Assembly (NCBI GenBank): GCA_009746045.1
Contig: RPFO01001139.1
Coordinates: 147,501-211,500, forward strand
Origin: Mesostigma viride
Lineage: Eukaryota; Streptophyta; Mesostigmatophyceae; Mesostigmatales; Mesostigmataceae
Direction of reading: 5' to 3'
Length of the DNA: 64,000 nucleotides
In this document: one piece after another, positions 1 through 9,494 of the stretch
Numbering within the stretch: position 1 is the first letter of the stretch
How the letters are laid out: each line of letters opens with the position of its first letter
The notes under the pieces: generated by a model
What the model was told of the DNA's origin: nothing
Seen by the model: only the letters and a program-made list of their open reading frames with translations
The model's database searches: none
Translations under genes and position numbers: made by a program

Positions 1-90
1 TGGCGAGGCAGTCCAGCCACGTCTGCTCGTGCCCAGTGTCTTCGAATTAAGAGGGTGGTGTCGTCCGCATAGATGATGAGACCTAGATAT
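1..90 (-). pseudogene. LINE reverse transcriptase fragment (YADD box)
   Basis: Read on the minus strand, this edge encodes the catalytic RT signature IIYADDTTL followed by a segment like the TGHxQTWLDCLA stretch of the better-preserved LINE at 38765-38850. It is a short, truncated piece of non-LTR retrotransposon ORF2, and its upstream part would have to lie elsewhere. No intact frame is present. The RT identity is clear from YADD; the LINE clade is not determinable. Confidence 0.7.
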
Positions 91-321
91 GGTTTAGTTA
101 TCAAGGATACAACCACTCATGCATAAATCATTATGCATAAATCAAACTCTCGTGATCAGTGTGTTTGTTCCTCTAGAGGGGCCATGCAGGAGTGTTCACG
201 TTGTAAGTAAGCACCACGGCTGTGGTCGCTCTCCCGCCACTCTGTATGAGGAATCGCTCTCAGCTAGTGGAAATGAGCACCGTCCATTTGGCCTGCCCCC
301 GGCCCCCCATTTGGCCCCCTA

Positions 322-650
322 AAACTAAATTATAACATGACTCCGTTGGGAGAATATGTAGCACATATTCCCAAGGTTGCTGGATGGATGGAGGTGGGCG
401 AAGCCGCGAGACCGAGCTAATTATCTACTAAACTCTAAGCTAATCTAATCTAGAAAACCCTAGCTACTCTACTCAGCAAAGCGCCCCTTCCTCTTGGGGG
501 GAGTGGGCTTCCACAGGGGCTGGCGTGTGAGCCTCAGTGGACAAACGTCTTCTACCTCTTCTTGTTCTGCATAGCAGTCCAAGCAAGAGAGAGGGAGTGA
601 ATGCGATGTTCAAACGGGGCTGGGACCACTAGGTCGGCCAGCAACTGCTG
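322..650 (-). mobile_element. LINE 3' UTR, family B, reversed copy
   Basis: The reverse complement matches the plus-strand 3' ends at 2310-2545 and 6179-6480. All share a GTGGGCAAGCC-like block, a GATGAGTAG/GCTGAGTAG stop region, an AGGATTTT segment, a CATCCATC block and a terminal hairpin with ACATGA-CTCC...GGAG-ATATGT character followed by ATTATAA. It carries no coding capacity. It is one of three dispersed copies that define this 3' UTR family. Confidence 0.65.
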
Positions 651-696
651 TGGATAGGCCCTCCATTTGGCACCCTTTATCCAGGCCTGACACGTG

Positions 697-716
697 TAAT
701 TAATTAATTAATTAAT
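697..716. repeat. (TTAA)n LINE tail microsatellite
   Basis: Five TAAT units follow a GACACGTGT motif. The same combination of short hairpin-forming sequence plus (TTAA)n ends several LINE copies in this window, so the tract is read as a retrotransposon 3' tail. Confidence 0.6.
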
Positions 717-770
717 CCAGGCCCCTGTAACTAGGACCTAGATAGCTTACATCATCCATTCCATTATAGT

Positions 771-1082
771 AATGAGGATTTGTACGCTGATTTGCCCTAT
801 GTTTCCCACATTATTAGGCACAGGCGCCTGGGCCTAGCCGGGCACCTGGCCCGCACAGATCAGGTAGATACATCAGATAGGCTAGCTGGCACCAAGCCCG
901 CCCAGCCTGGGCGATATGTCCTCACCTGGCGTGCCCCCGAACGCGCTCGGCAGGGCCGCCACCCGTGGACTTTTCGTGATAGACTCGGCATGGACATGTG
1001 CTACGCTAGACGTGACGGGCTCACACCCGCCGCAGCCTCCTGGTTTGTCTGTAATATGGAGGCAGATGGTGCGCAAGAATAG
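771..1082 (+). pseudogene. LINE ORF2 C-terminal fragment, copy A1
   Basis: The frame reads from NEDLYADLPYVSHIIRHRR through LAGHLARTDQVDTS and TWRAPERARQGRHPWTFRD. This is the RT-distal domain common to many LINEs (RRL-x-x-AGHLAR, then a TF/W-R-D block). The 5' side is joined directly to a copy of the element's own 3' UTR sequence (CTGTAACTAGGACC...CCATTCCA), so it is a truncated, rearranged tandem copy. It is about 97% like copy A2 by eye. No RT catalytic motif remains. Confidence 0.75.
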
Positions 1083-1287
1083 ATTGCAAGTAGTGATGAA
1101 GGAGACCACCCCCACCAAGCCTGTGGGGGCTCCGCGTGTGACCAAGACTGTATGGCATTCATAGCGGTTCGGGCCGCGGTGCCCACACCCCTGTAACTAG
1201 GACCTTAGTAGATAGCTTACACCATCCATTCCATGACCACCGCCGCTGGTGGAGCAACCCCGCCCTACCCCGAATCGTCAAGCGTGA
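1083..1287 (+). mobile_element. LINE family A 3' UTR, copy A1, joined to copy A2
   Basis: The sequence after the frame (ATGAAGGAGACCACCCCC, the GGGGGCTCCGCGTGTGACCA block, GGCATTCATAG, then CCACACCCCTGTAACTAGGACC) is the family A 3' UTR. It runs without a (TTAA)n tail into copy A2, so the two LINE fragments are in direct tandem. Confidence 0.6.
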
Positions 1288-1746
1288 CTCTTCAAGGTCG
1301 TCATTCTGACGATCCTGACCTACGGCGCCGAGACCTGGACACTGACGCAGGAGCTGGAGCAACGACTCGACGGCGCTGTCACCAAGATGCTGCGCAAGGC
1401 CCTTAACATCCCCTTTGGTTTGCACATTAGTAATGAGGATTTGTACGCTGATTTGCCCTATGTTTCCCACATTATTAGGCACAGGCGCCTGGGCCTAGCC
1501 GGGCACCTGGCCCGCACAGATCAGGTAGATACATCAGATAGGCTAGCTGGCACCAAGCCCGCCCAGCCTGGGCGATATGTCCTCACCTGGCGTGCCCCCG
1601 AACGCGCTCGGCAGGGCCGCCACCCGTGGACTTTTCGTGATAGACTCGGCATGGACATGTGCTACACTAGACGTGACGGGCTCACACCCGGGCAGCCTCC
1701 TGGTTTGTCTGTAATATGGAGGCAGATGGTGCGCAAGGATCGATAG
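1288..1746 (+). pseudogene. LINE ORF2 C-terminal fragment, copy A2
   Basis: The frame is open from just after a TGA at 1285-1287. It reads FKVVILTILTYGAETWTLT, then a QELEQRLDGAVTKMLRKAL segment, NEDLYADLPYVSH, RRLGLAGHLARTDQ and WRAPERARQGRHPWTFRD. This is the thumb and C-terminal part of a LINE ORF2; YGAETW and AGHLAR are the characteristic blocks. The RT catalytic domain is missing, so this is a 5'-truncated copy. The longest ATG-started piece begins at 1387, but no independent gene is implied. Related copies sit at 771-1082 and 63461-63845. Confidence 0.8.
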
Positions 1747-1975
1747 ATTGCAAGTAGTGATGAAGGAGACCACCCCCAAGCCTGCGGGGGCTCCGCGTGT
1801 GACCAAGTATGGCATTCATAGCGATTCGGGCCGCGGTGCCCACACCCCTGTCACTAGGACCTATAGATAGCTTACACCATCCCTTCCATCCCATGTTCCC
1901 CTCCCACTGAGGACTTATGCTCATGTGACGCAGTCACGTGTCTATTAATTAATTAATTAATTAATTAATTAATTA
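1747..1975 (+). mobile_element. LINE family A 3' UTR with hairpin and (TTAA)n tail
   Basis: The family A 3' UTR continues to a CCATCCCTTCCATCCCATG patch (about 1876-1896), the likely seed of the ATCCC array at 62341. It then ends in TGAGGACTTATGCTC, a stem-loop GTGAC-gca-GTCAC, and (TTAA)n from about 1944. The tail is split by the MITE at 1976-2275 and resumes at 2276. Confidence 0.65.
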
Positions 1976-2275
1976 CCGTAGTGGCTCTTATATCAGTACG
2001 CCTAATTATGTACGAATCGACCCCGTACAGGCCGAAAAAAAACCTCCTTCCGGCCTCGTACAGCCCAAGATATCACCCTCAGATGCTACACTATACGTAT
2101 GAGGGGCTTCCATATGTTGTCCCTATAGGGTACTGCCTCCCAAATATACCTACGATATACCCTTACGATATACCTACGTACACTAAGAAAAAATCCCCGA
2201 ACCCCGTACGCGTAACAAAAATCGCTAAAAGCCCTCGTACGATAATTAAGCGTACACATATAAGAGCCACTACGG
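1976..2275. mobile_element. 300-bp MITE with ~40-bp terminal inverted repeats and TA target
   Basis: The left end begins CCGTAGTGGCTCTTATAT, and the right end is its reverse complement. Similarity continues inward for about 40 bases (GTACGC, TAATTAT, GTACGA blocks) with a few mismatches. The element lies inside the (TTAA)n tail of a LINE and is flanked by TA on each side; because the target is itself repetitive, a 6-bp duplication TAATTA is equally compatible. A TA duplication would suggest Tc1/mariner-type mobilisation. The open frame that crosses it is not a gene. Confidence 0.8.
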
Positions 2276-2300
2276 TAATTAATTAATTAATTAATTATTG
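2276..2300. repeat. (TTAA)n tract right of the MITE
   Basis: This is the continuation of the LINE tail microsatellite interrupted by the MITE. Together with 1944-1975 it gives an uninterrupted (TTAA)n once the MITE is removed. Confidence 0.7.
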
Positions 2301-2309
2301 ATTAATTTA

Positions 2310-2545
2310 TTAAACCAGGCCCACGGCACGCCAGCACCTGTGGGCAAGCCCCCCCCCGACTCCCCAGGAGGAAGGGGCACTTTGCTGAGTAGAGTAGCAA
2401 GGATTTTATAGATTAGTTTAGAGGCCGTAGCTTAGTTAGGTTTCGCGGCTTCGCCCACCGGCCCCCATCCATCAAGCAAGGGAATACGGGCTACTACATG
2501 ATCTCCCAACGGAGTCATGTTATAATTTTAAATCTGGCATGGGGA
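2310..2545 (+). mobile_element. LINE 3' UTR, family B, plus-strand copy
   Basis: It contains CCTGTGGGCAAGCC, GCTGAGTAGAGTAG, AGGATTTTATAGATTAG and CATCCATC blocks. It ends with ACATGATCTCCCAACGGAG and TCATGTTATAATTTT, which forms a small stem-loop before the A/T tail. It is homologous to 6179-6480 and to the reverse of 322-650. Confidence 0.65.
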
Positions 2546-2640
2546 ATCATCGGTAAAATATTAGCAGACACATGCATTAATGAGCAGACATCCTTAATTA
2601 ACAATCGCGAATATACAGCGGCGGTGACCCTGGTTACCGC

Positions 2641-3090
2641 CTGTCCGACCTGATTTATGAGGATGATACCACCCTCATCGAGCGCCCCATTGAAGCACAT
2701 TCAGACCTGGTAGCTGGACTGCATGTTTGGGCTTGGAGGCACGGGCGGTGGGGTTGGAGATTAGTGTCAACACCGAGGCGACATCTGGTGATTGGGGGCT
2801 ACCAGTTGCCGGCCACGGCCGCTGCTGCTATCATTGGTCAACGGAGGTCCCGTTCCGTGAGCGCTTCAAGCTGCTGGGGAGCATGCTCCCCGACGCAGCC
2901 GACGATATGGAAACCCGCATCAGCCTGGCCTCAGTGCATGGGTCTGCAAACCCACCGCCAGCAAACCCATGGATCGCCAAGCGCCTCGCCAGAGCCCAAG
3001 AAACCATGCTACGACAAAAACAAATGGCGACATGTACCTCGACTACGCATGCTTTACGGTCAGCGGCTGGCTGAGACTGACCGACGCAGA
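2641..3090 (+). pseudogene. Degenerate LINE reverse transcriptase fragment
   Basis: The frame opens with DLIYEDDTTLIE, a decayed YADD box (Ala to Glu). It continues, after a frame change near 2727, with ALEARAVGLEISVNTEA, then RFKLLGSMLPDAADDMETRISLA, matching AIEARAVGLEVSKKTEA and IKLLGSLLPSCEADVDHRISLA in the LINE at 38555-39230. The order matches a LINE ORF2 downstream of catalytic motif C. The altered catalytic box and frame breaks show it is dead. Confidence 0.75.
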
Positions 3091-3670
3091 ATGCGCCGAA
3101 ATAGTGCGTTACTACGCACTGGAACACTGTCAAGCTCGATCCGTGGGCCCGCGGGGCCCATCCCCGCCAACAACGTGGAGGAGTTCCTCACCCTATAGCT
3201 GCCAGAATTCAACCATCGCCTCGCCATCCTCTTCAGCTTCTTCAACCTAACTGCACGTGACCTCAACGCTCGGCTTCGCAACCCAGCCCGGCCTGCGCAG
3301 CCGGCAGCCACACCGCGGGCTCCCTTCCTCTGCAAGGATGACATCCGAGCAGTGCTGGCCGGAGCACGTTACCTGGCCGCTGGCCGAGAAGATGACATTG
3401 ATGACCACAGCGCTCAACACGGTGGAGGCCAAGGTATCCAATACGGAAACCAAGCCGGTCGCACACAAGCTTCAGCCTCAGCTCATGGCGCTGCAGACCG
3501 CGGCGCAGGCATCTGAGGCGCATGCTGCACTCCTCTCCCGCCTCAACCAGGTGCCAGGAGGGGAAGTGCGGCGTGCTCATGAAGAACTTGAAGCTGGCCA
3601 TCACCGCCCACCCCGAGGCCCTGGCCACACAGGTCCCAAAGATAGCGGAGCAGACGGCCACCATCGCATC
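3091..3670 (+). other. GC-rich, TE-derived coding remnant of unknown identity
   Basis: Two frames are partly open. One reads FLCKDDIRAVLAGARYLAAG with acidic and Gln-rich sequence after it. The other (ATG-free start at 3257, stop 3739) has a heptad-like stretch ALNTVEAKV...LMALQTAAQASEAH that could be a coiled coil. It lies between a LINE RT remnant and a LINE-like 3' UTR, in the position where ORF1-like sequence precedes the homologous UTR at 7055. No family was recognised, and it may be a decayed ORF1. Confidence 0.3.
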
Positions 3671-4136
3671 CCAAGATGTGGACGCCCCCTGCGGGCTAGA
3701 ATAGCTTGTATAACAGCCCTAGCTTGCATCCATTGGTAGTCACTGCCGCCATGGCAGCCATGCCTAGAATGTTTGCCTAGCTGTGCCACCATACCTAGTC
3801 ACGTGCACCGCTAATACACGGTACACAACCAGCCATAACCTCAGCTTAGTAGCCCTTGTACAGCCATGCTGCGTCCTGGCTATGATCAGATTACTTGCCC
3901 GCGCTATATATACTTGTTACTGATGATATGCTCACATGCATGGGTCTTATTGCCGACCCACAGACAGCACTTGCCGGATCATCTATGGCGTGTCCGATTG
4001 CAGCTGTGGCATGCCTCTGGCATGAAGGAGAAAGGGGGTCTCTGCCCTTTCTTCCTGTTGTGCACATGTAGGGATTAAAAGCACTTTGGTGCTCCGTGAC
4101 TCCCCAACGGGAGCACAAGTTTAATTAATTAATTAA
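3671..4136 (+). mobile_element. LINE-like 3' UTR, family C copy 1, with hairpin and (TTAA)n
   Basis: It begins at GATGTGGACGCCCCCTGCGG, runs through CTGCCGCCATGGCAGCCATG and TTGCCGGATCATC, and ends in a stem-loop (GGTGCTCC...GGGAGCAC, about 4088-4114) followed by (TTAA)n. It is nearly collinear with 7055-7532. No polymerase is encoded in either copy, which suggests a non-autonomous family using a LINE-type tail. Confidence 0.7.
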
Positions 4137-4242
4137 TCACATCCCAGCCACAGGTCCTTAACGTAGGGTTTTCCGAGCGTCCGTCATCAGAGTCTTTGTA
4201 TCATGGCATGCCTCGTATTTCGGACGAGATTAGTAGGCAGCG

Positions 4243-5980
4243 CAGAGTGAGATCGTACGTTATACGCGTTATACGGTCACGGTGGAGTATAATGTATAAT
4301 ACGGTATAATACGGTATAATACGGTATTATACGTTTTCGTACGGACACACTCAGAATACTCTGATTTTACACATTTTAAGACACCCACCATCAATCCACA
4401 TGTTTTTAACACTGTTTTGGACATAATCCAAGGTTGCCCTACCCTCGGCTATACTCTATACGGTGGATATTGTGGACACGATCGATGTATTGCATGTAAT
4501 ACTGAGAATGTAAACGTGCGCATGCATAATTGTGTGTATGTGTATATATGTGGCTTTATATTGGTTATGTTTACTTGGGTGCCTTCACTTTGATGCAAGT
4601 AATTATATATTTTAATATATATATGTGGCTGTGCATGCACGCAAATACTACAGTAGTATACAATTAATGCATGTAGTATGTTTGCATGGTGCGATGCTAT
4701 GTGAATATACTGAGCTGCATGTGACTACAGGTGTGTGACTCGTGGTGTGCATTAATTAATTAATTAACTGAATTAATTAATTAATATTAATTAATCTCGT
4801 GTCCCCGTTGGGGAACCACGGAGGCTAAACAGGTGGGGATGTGATAAGTAACTCACATATTCTCACCTTCCATACAACAACCTTGTTTTCCAGCAGGCTG
4901 AAGAGCATGACAGGCGTCTATGAGCTCGCCAGCTCCTTGCAACGGTGATGCCGCTCCCAGGCAGCTAGGGTCCTTGACTACGCAATATAGAATGTCTACC
5001 GTGTGAAAACCTCCATACAGGAAGCGTAGCAAAGCCAGATAACTGCCCGATCAATTCTGGGTAGCTTTAGGAAGCATGGCATACGCAGCGTAAGGAAAAC
5101 CATTGAAAGCTGCGGAAAATCTGATAGCACAACTGCAACAAGTGGAGAACAAAATAGCAAGAAAAACCCAGAAACGGCGCAAAAAGTTTCATGCCAGGTT
5201 CATTAAGAGCGCAAACAGACTGGGCGGTGACATGCGGCAAATCAACGTACCACGGCCGGCATTATTTCCTACCCAGGCGCGCAAGAAAAGCCAGCCAGCC
5301 ATGGATGGATTAACCGCGGATCGCGCAGGCCTGAACGAAATCATTTTAGAAATGACAGGAAATGGCCGCAGATCGAAGATGCTTAGGTTATTTTCATGGT
5401 GTCCGTTACTAAACGGCTCTTGCTGCATCAAAATAACCCACGAATGTCGAGTTCTACCGTCGCAGGCACACATGCTAGATTATTCATCGCGGCCAAATTG
5501 ACGTTGGATGAGACCCCCGTCCAAATCTGTACCAACAAAGGCAGCGAATTTGCAAATAGTGCAGATCTTGCTATGAAACATCATAATAGAACATCACTTT
5601 TAACCATCGGCTTAATTTTTTCGCCTGTCGCCCGCCGGATTAGCCATATTTTAACGGAACGCACGTCGCCATGGCCACCTCCGCACGGTGCACCACAATG
5701 TCAAAATAAGATCGCGTCGAATTGTGAAAGTTCAGACGGGTCAGTACTTATAGTAGAGATACGAAATCTGTGGCTTCAAATCGTTGCCCTGTCGTTCTGG
5801 CATCCTAGCCGCGCAAAACGTAAAAAAAACGCGGAAAACACGGCATTATACGGTATTATACGGTATTATACGTCATTATGCGCTAAAACGTATTACGTAT
5901 GAAAAATCATACGCTAAAAGCCAGCGTATTACGTATTATACCGTATTATACCGTATTATACGGCGTATGATCTCACTCTG
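4243..5980. mobile_element. hAT-like DNA transposon, non-autonomous, 8-bp TSD
   Basis: The element starts CAGAGTGAGATCGTACG and ends with the inverse of CAGAGTGAGATCATACG, a 12-bp perfect terminal repeat with imperfect extension. It is flanked by perfect 8-bp duplications AGGCAGCG at 4235-4242 and 5981-5988. An 8-bp TSD and CAGNG termini are hAT features. Subterminal regions carry repeated palindromic CGGTATAATA/TATTATACCG units (about 4290-4335 and 5850-5965), as expected for transposase-binding repeats. Only degenerate frames lie inside (5103-5501, 5396-5902), and I recognise no transposase, so it is called non-autonomous. Confidence 0.85.
4749..4835 (-). mobile_element. Nested LINE tail, reversed, inside the hAT-like element
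   Basis: On the minus strand this reads a hairpin related to GTG(G)TTCCCCAAC-GGGGACAC followed by three blocks of (TTAA)n. It resembles the family C tail hairpin with some substitutions. It lies inside 4243-5980, so a LINE-type insertion was carried into, or occurred in, the DNA transposon. Confidence 0.5.
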
Positions 5981-6488
5981 AGGCAGCGTAGGATAGCATT
6001 TGTAGGACACCTGGCTCGCACCAGCCAGGTCGACACCGCCCTTGGTCTGGCCAGCCCCCAGCGGCTTGGCCAGCCAAGGCGACACATTCTTTTTACCTGG
6101 CCTGGCCCCGAGGGCATTCCCAAAAGGGTAGGGAAACCTGTCACGAACTACATCCAGATGTTGCTGGACGACCTATAGTGGTCCCAGCCTAGTTTGAGCA
6201 CCGCATCCACTCTCTCTCCCGTCTTTGGACTGCCATGCAGGACAAGACGCGGTGGAAGAAGATTGACAAGGCGCACACGCCCGACCCTGTGGGCAAGCCC
6301 CCTCCCCCCAAGCGGAGGAGGCGTTTTGATGAGTAGTGTGGTTAGGATTTTCTAGACTAGATAGCTTAGAGTTAGGATAGTTCGATTACGCGGCTTCCTC
6401 CACCCCATCCATCATGGAATATGTGCCACATGATCTCCCCACAGAGGCATGTTATAATTTAATTTAATTTTTTTTAATCCCAGCCACC

Positions 6489-7054
6489 CCGGCAGGATGC
6501 TGGCGACCTCCCGCCGCTCTCCTATGCGGACCTGCTGCGGTCAGCGACCGCCTCAACCACTGACGCCATCGATCGCCACGAAACTCCAGGAGCTGGAGGA
6601 CCACCGCCAGGCCGAACAAACGGGAGGAGGCCACCGACCGCGCTCGCCGCGAGTGCCGAGTGGTGCTGCGTCGTTTTCCCCCTAGATGACAGGTGAGACG
6701 TCAACCACCCTTGCTGGTCGACGAGCTCAAGGACCAGCTCCTTACCCTCGATCATGGGCCTGGTAGGTAAGGTAGAACTGCGCGGGTGCCACCGCCTTCC
6801 CCACTCACGGGACAAGGCGGCTCCCCCACCAGTCCTGCTCAATTTCCCCTCCCCTGAGGACAAGCGGCGATTCCTTTCTCGTCGCAAGCGGTTGCATGAC
6901 CTCACCTCGACGCTGGACGACAACCTGACTGGCCCCCGCGCAGCAGCAGCAGCGACGCGACCTGTGGCCTGAATACCTCCGCCACAAGCAGGACCCCCAG
7001 AAGCCAAAGGTGTACTGGAGGGGCGGGGACCTGATGATCAACCACAAGATGTGA
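6489..7054 (+). pseudogene. LINE ORF1-like gene remnant
   Basis: The frame from 6754 gives VLLNFPSPEDKRRFLSRR, then KRLHDLTSTLDDNLT. A frame change at a CAG repeat near 6945 leads to QQRRDLWPEYLRHKQDPQK, then VYWRGGDLMINHKM and a stop at 7052-7054. The layout (RRM-like FxSPEDKRRFLxxR, an LDD-NLT acidic turn, then LWPEYLRHK and a Y/W-G-D-L terminal block) resembles the RNA-binding ORF1 protein of many LINEs. Upstream, 6497-6685 contains an additional short frame with helical, charged sequence. It is broken by at least one frameshift, and the family C 3' UTR follows immediately. Confidence 0.6.
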
Positions 7055-7568
7055 ACGCCCCCTGCGGGCTAGAATAGCCCTAGCTAGCTTGTAATCATTG
7101 GTACAGTAGTCACTGCCGCCATGGCAGCCATGCCTAGAATGTTTGCCTAGGGCTCCGAGCCACCATACATAGTCACGTGCACCGCTAACACACGGTACAC
7201 AACCAGCCATAGCCTTAGCTTATCCCTTGTACAGCCATGCTACGTCCTGGCTATGATCAGTTTACTTGCCCACGCTCCTTGTTATGATATGCTCACATGG
7301 GCCTTATTGCACCCACAACAGAACTTGCCGGATCGACGTCTATACCGTGTCCGATGGCAGCTGTGGCATGCCTCTGGCATGAGGAGACAGGGGCTCTCTG
7401 CCCTTTCAAGGAGACAGCGGGTCTCTGCCCTCTCTTCCTGTTGTGCACATACATGGATTAAAAGCACTCCGGTGCTCCATGACTCCCCAACGGGAGCATG
7501 AGTTAAATTAATTAATTAATTAATTAATGAGCTACCATTAATTAATTAGCTACCATTAATTAATTAAG
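7055..7568 (+). mobile_element. LINE-like 3' UTR, family C copy 2, hairpin and (TTAA)n tail
   Basis: It is homologous to 3671-4136 across almost the whole length, including the CTGCCGCCATGGCAGCCATG block and the TTGCCGGATC segment. It ends in GGTGCTCCATGACTCCCC and AACGGGAGCATGAG, a stem-loop, then (TTAA)n. The microsatellite is interrupted twice by GAGCTACCA/TAGCTACCA, giving three (TTAA)n blocks to about 7568. A duplicated TCTCTGCCCT segment near 7395-7430 distinguishes this copy. Confidence 0.7.
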
Positions 7569-7581
7569 GGGACGGTCCCGG

Positions 7582-7612
7582 CGCGAATATTTTTGGCGCC
7601 AAAAAATTCGCG
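7582..7612. promoter_or_regulatory. Palindrome containing an E2F-type TTTGGCGCCAAA core
   Basis: The sequence is CGCGAATATTTTTGGCGCC continuing with AAAAAATTCGCG, a near-perfect palindrome of about 31 bp. Its centre at 7590-7605 contains TTTGGCGCCAAA, the symmetric form of the E2F/DP consensus TTTSSCGC. It lies just beyond a LINE tail and has no clear downstream gene, so a regulatory role is only a possibility. Confidence 0.35.
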
Positions 7613-7828
7613 GTACCCGTCCGTACCGTGAAAAAGTGGTGCACAGTGCGCGCACCCCTACCGGAGCTGGCCATGGCGACGTGCTTTCAGGCAGAGTAGA
7701 AAAAGATAGCTCGCGGAATGCAGAGAAACTGAGCGAATCTTAAAGACGATGAGTAAATGATACTACTTCGTAGCGGAGTTCGCGTTTTTTGCAGTGTCGA
7801 TGATTTTATTGATGACCATCGCCACGGG

Positions 7829-7996
7829 GGTCCAATCTGATGTTTTCGTCGAGAGGAATAAATTAGAATGCACGCTGGCGGCGGTGATTGTCAGGTTTTA
7901 TGGGCTTTACCGGTCCAATCTGATGTTTTCGTCGAGAGGAATACTATTAGAATGCACGCTGGCGGCGGTGATTGTCAGGTTTTATGGGCTTTACCT
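7829..7996. repeat. 83-bp tandem duplication (2 copies)
   Basis: A unit beginning GGTCCAATCTGATGTTTTCG and ending TTATGGGCTTTACC occurs twice head to tail with an offset of 83 bases. The few differences are near the middle (AATAAATTAG versus AATACTATTAG). No function was recognised. Confidence 0.9.
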
Positions 7997-9333
7997 AGCG
8001 TCAAGGATGCATTTAAATTGTTATTGGTAAAGCTTTAAAAAATTTGCTGGGTTTCGGCAAGATTTCCGTCATGATCGGTAAGACACTCTCCAGGCTCGCG
8101 GGATGCGCGTCTTATTATTCCATGGAAGGTTGTTCTTTCTTGCGCCGCTGGGCGAAGGACAATTCCGGTAATGGTACGATCGTGTGATCAACGTGACCCT
8201 ATGAATGTTTCGCTTCCTTTATGGGTTATCAACGCAAGTTTTCGGCTTTTTTCCGTGCAGTTAGCGCCAGGTATAATGCCATTCCGTGCTGCGCATCGCC
8301 AGATTCCTGGCACCTTTCAGTGCATGGTTTTTATGTACGTTGCATGGCTGGGACGTGTCAAAGCTTGACCGTGGCATATCGTCAAGTTGTCAGGGATTTG
8401 CTGAGTGGTTTCTTGGAAGGAGATTGCTAACAGCACTCAGTTTTGTGTGAATATTGACGTGGCCTTTCTTAGCAGAGGCTTCATTGTGGTAAGAGGCTCA
8501 CAAGCTTGAGTTTGTTTCTTGGCAAACAATTGCGCTGGAAAGAAAGGTGGCAGTGGTTTTTCTGAGGGGCATACTGCATGGGTGGAACTGCACGTAGGTA
8601 GGGGTTATCGTTGTCTTGTTGGCCTTTCTCCCACTAAAATGGGAGAGCCCCAATTCATATGCTAGCAAGGCAAGGTAACCATGGTGAGAAGCCTTGGCAA
8701 TCAGCATGTATGATAATTCTGCTTTCTCTGTGGACTGTCTGTTGTTACCCTTGTTGGGCAATTAGTGGATATGGCTTTCTAGGGTGTGTTTGAGCTTGGT
8801 TTTGGGATGATGCCCACACCATAAACCTGGAATATGCTTTAGAAGTGTCGGCTAGGCATGTAGAGCTACCTGCCTCATTGTTGTGCACACACGCAACAGG
8901 TTGCCCGTGTCGAGGTAAGGCAACCTGGGCACATGACGTGCCCAGCCACCTCCTTGTACATTGTTGTCGAATTGGGCATATGGTCAGGAGCCTTTTGGAT
9001 GGCATAGGAAGTGTTAGTGTGCCTTAATACTCACTAACGCCTTCCTTAGCGTCTGCACAGGTGGCCAACTGCCAAAATTAATAACTGCTACAGCTGAGCT
9101 CAGAATGCCACCAAACTTTGACAGTGCCTTCTATGGTCATGACAGAATTTGAATATCACTTTTTAGGCCTAATTGATGTGTTATGAGTGTGTATGGGGAC
9201 GCCCCGCCTAAAAAAGCGTATTTTTGGCCCAAAAATTAATAACTCAAAGGGATGTGCTGATTTTGTTGATCCAATTAGGTAGAAACCATGTCCCATGACA
9301 TTTTAATATGGGTTGTCCCACGTAGCACTTGGG
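7997..9333. other. No gene recognised
   Basis: Only short, unconvincing frames are present. The right part (9190-9240) has GGGGACGCCCCGCC and ATTTTTGGCCCAAAAAT, loosely resembling in the same orientation the GGGGACGGTCCC and TTTTTGGCGCCAAAAA segment at 7568-7606. The two might be decayed copies of one sequence, but this is not established. Confidence 0.5.
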
Positions 9334-9461
9334 TTCATGTCCCACGTAGCTCCCACAAAAACCAGCATCTTCATTAAAACAATAAGTGGAAGCATACATG
9401 TGACACTAATTGACATGCCCGGAGGCACGCCGTTCAAGGCCCTTCATGAAGTACGTTGCCC
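9334..9461 (+). repeat. Direct repeat X, copy 1, encoding a ubiquitin-like peptide
   Basis: This 128-bp segment recurs with no visible change at 9914-10041. The frame starting at ATG 9337 reads MSHVAPTKTSIFIKTISGSI, then HVTLIDMPGGTPFKALHEV. The SIFIKTISGS-x-HVTL pattern resembles the first two beta strands of ubiquitin (IF-hydrophobic-KT-hydrophobic-TG...). The frame then runs into unrelated sequence, so at most a partial beta-grasp domain is present. A degenerate upstream echo (TGTCCCACGTAGCACTTGGG) precedes it. Confidence 0.4.
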
Positions 9462-9494
9462 TAGAGGCAACCAAGACAAGGGTGGGTGGGTGGG

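Larger units (their letters stand above)
4137..6480 (+). mobile_element. LINE copy (family B) split by a hAT-like element
   Basis: The left part (4141-4242) reads VLNVGFSERPSSESLYHG, then MPRISDEISRQR. The right part (from 5989) continues RRIAFVGHLARTSQVDTAL, QPRRHILFTWPGPEGIPKR and ends LLDDL-stop at 6176-6178. Removing 4243-5980 plus one copy of the 8-bp duplication joins the two parts in one frame, collinear with the NEDLY...LAGHLAR region of other LINEs here. A family B 3' UTR follows to 6480. The copy is 5'-truncated just after the preceding (TTAA)n. Confidence 0.85.

Noticed and set aside
1981..2286. 101-residue protein at the MITE
   Set aside because: The frame spans both terminal inverted repeats of a 300-bp MITE and encodes nothing recognisable.
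8171..8430. Short overlapping plus-strand frames in 7997-9333
   Set aside because: No homology, no codon bias and overlapping alternatives of equal length.
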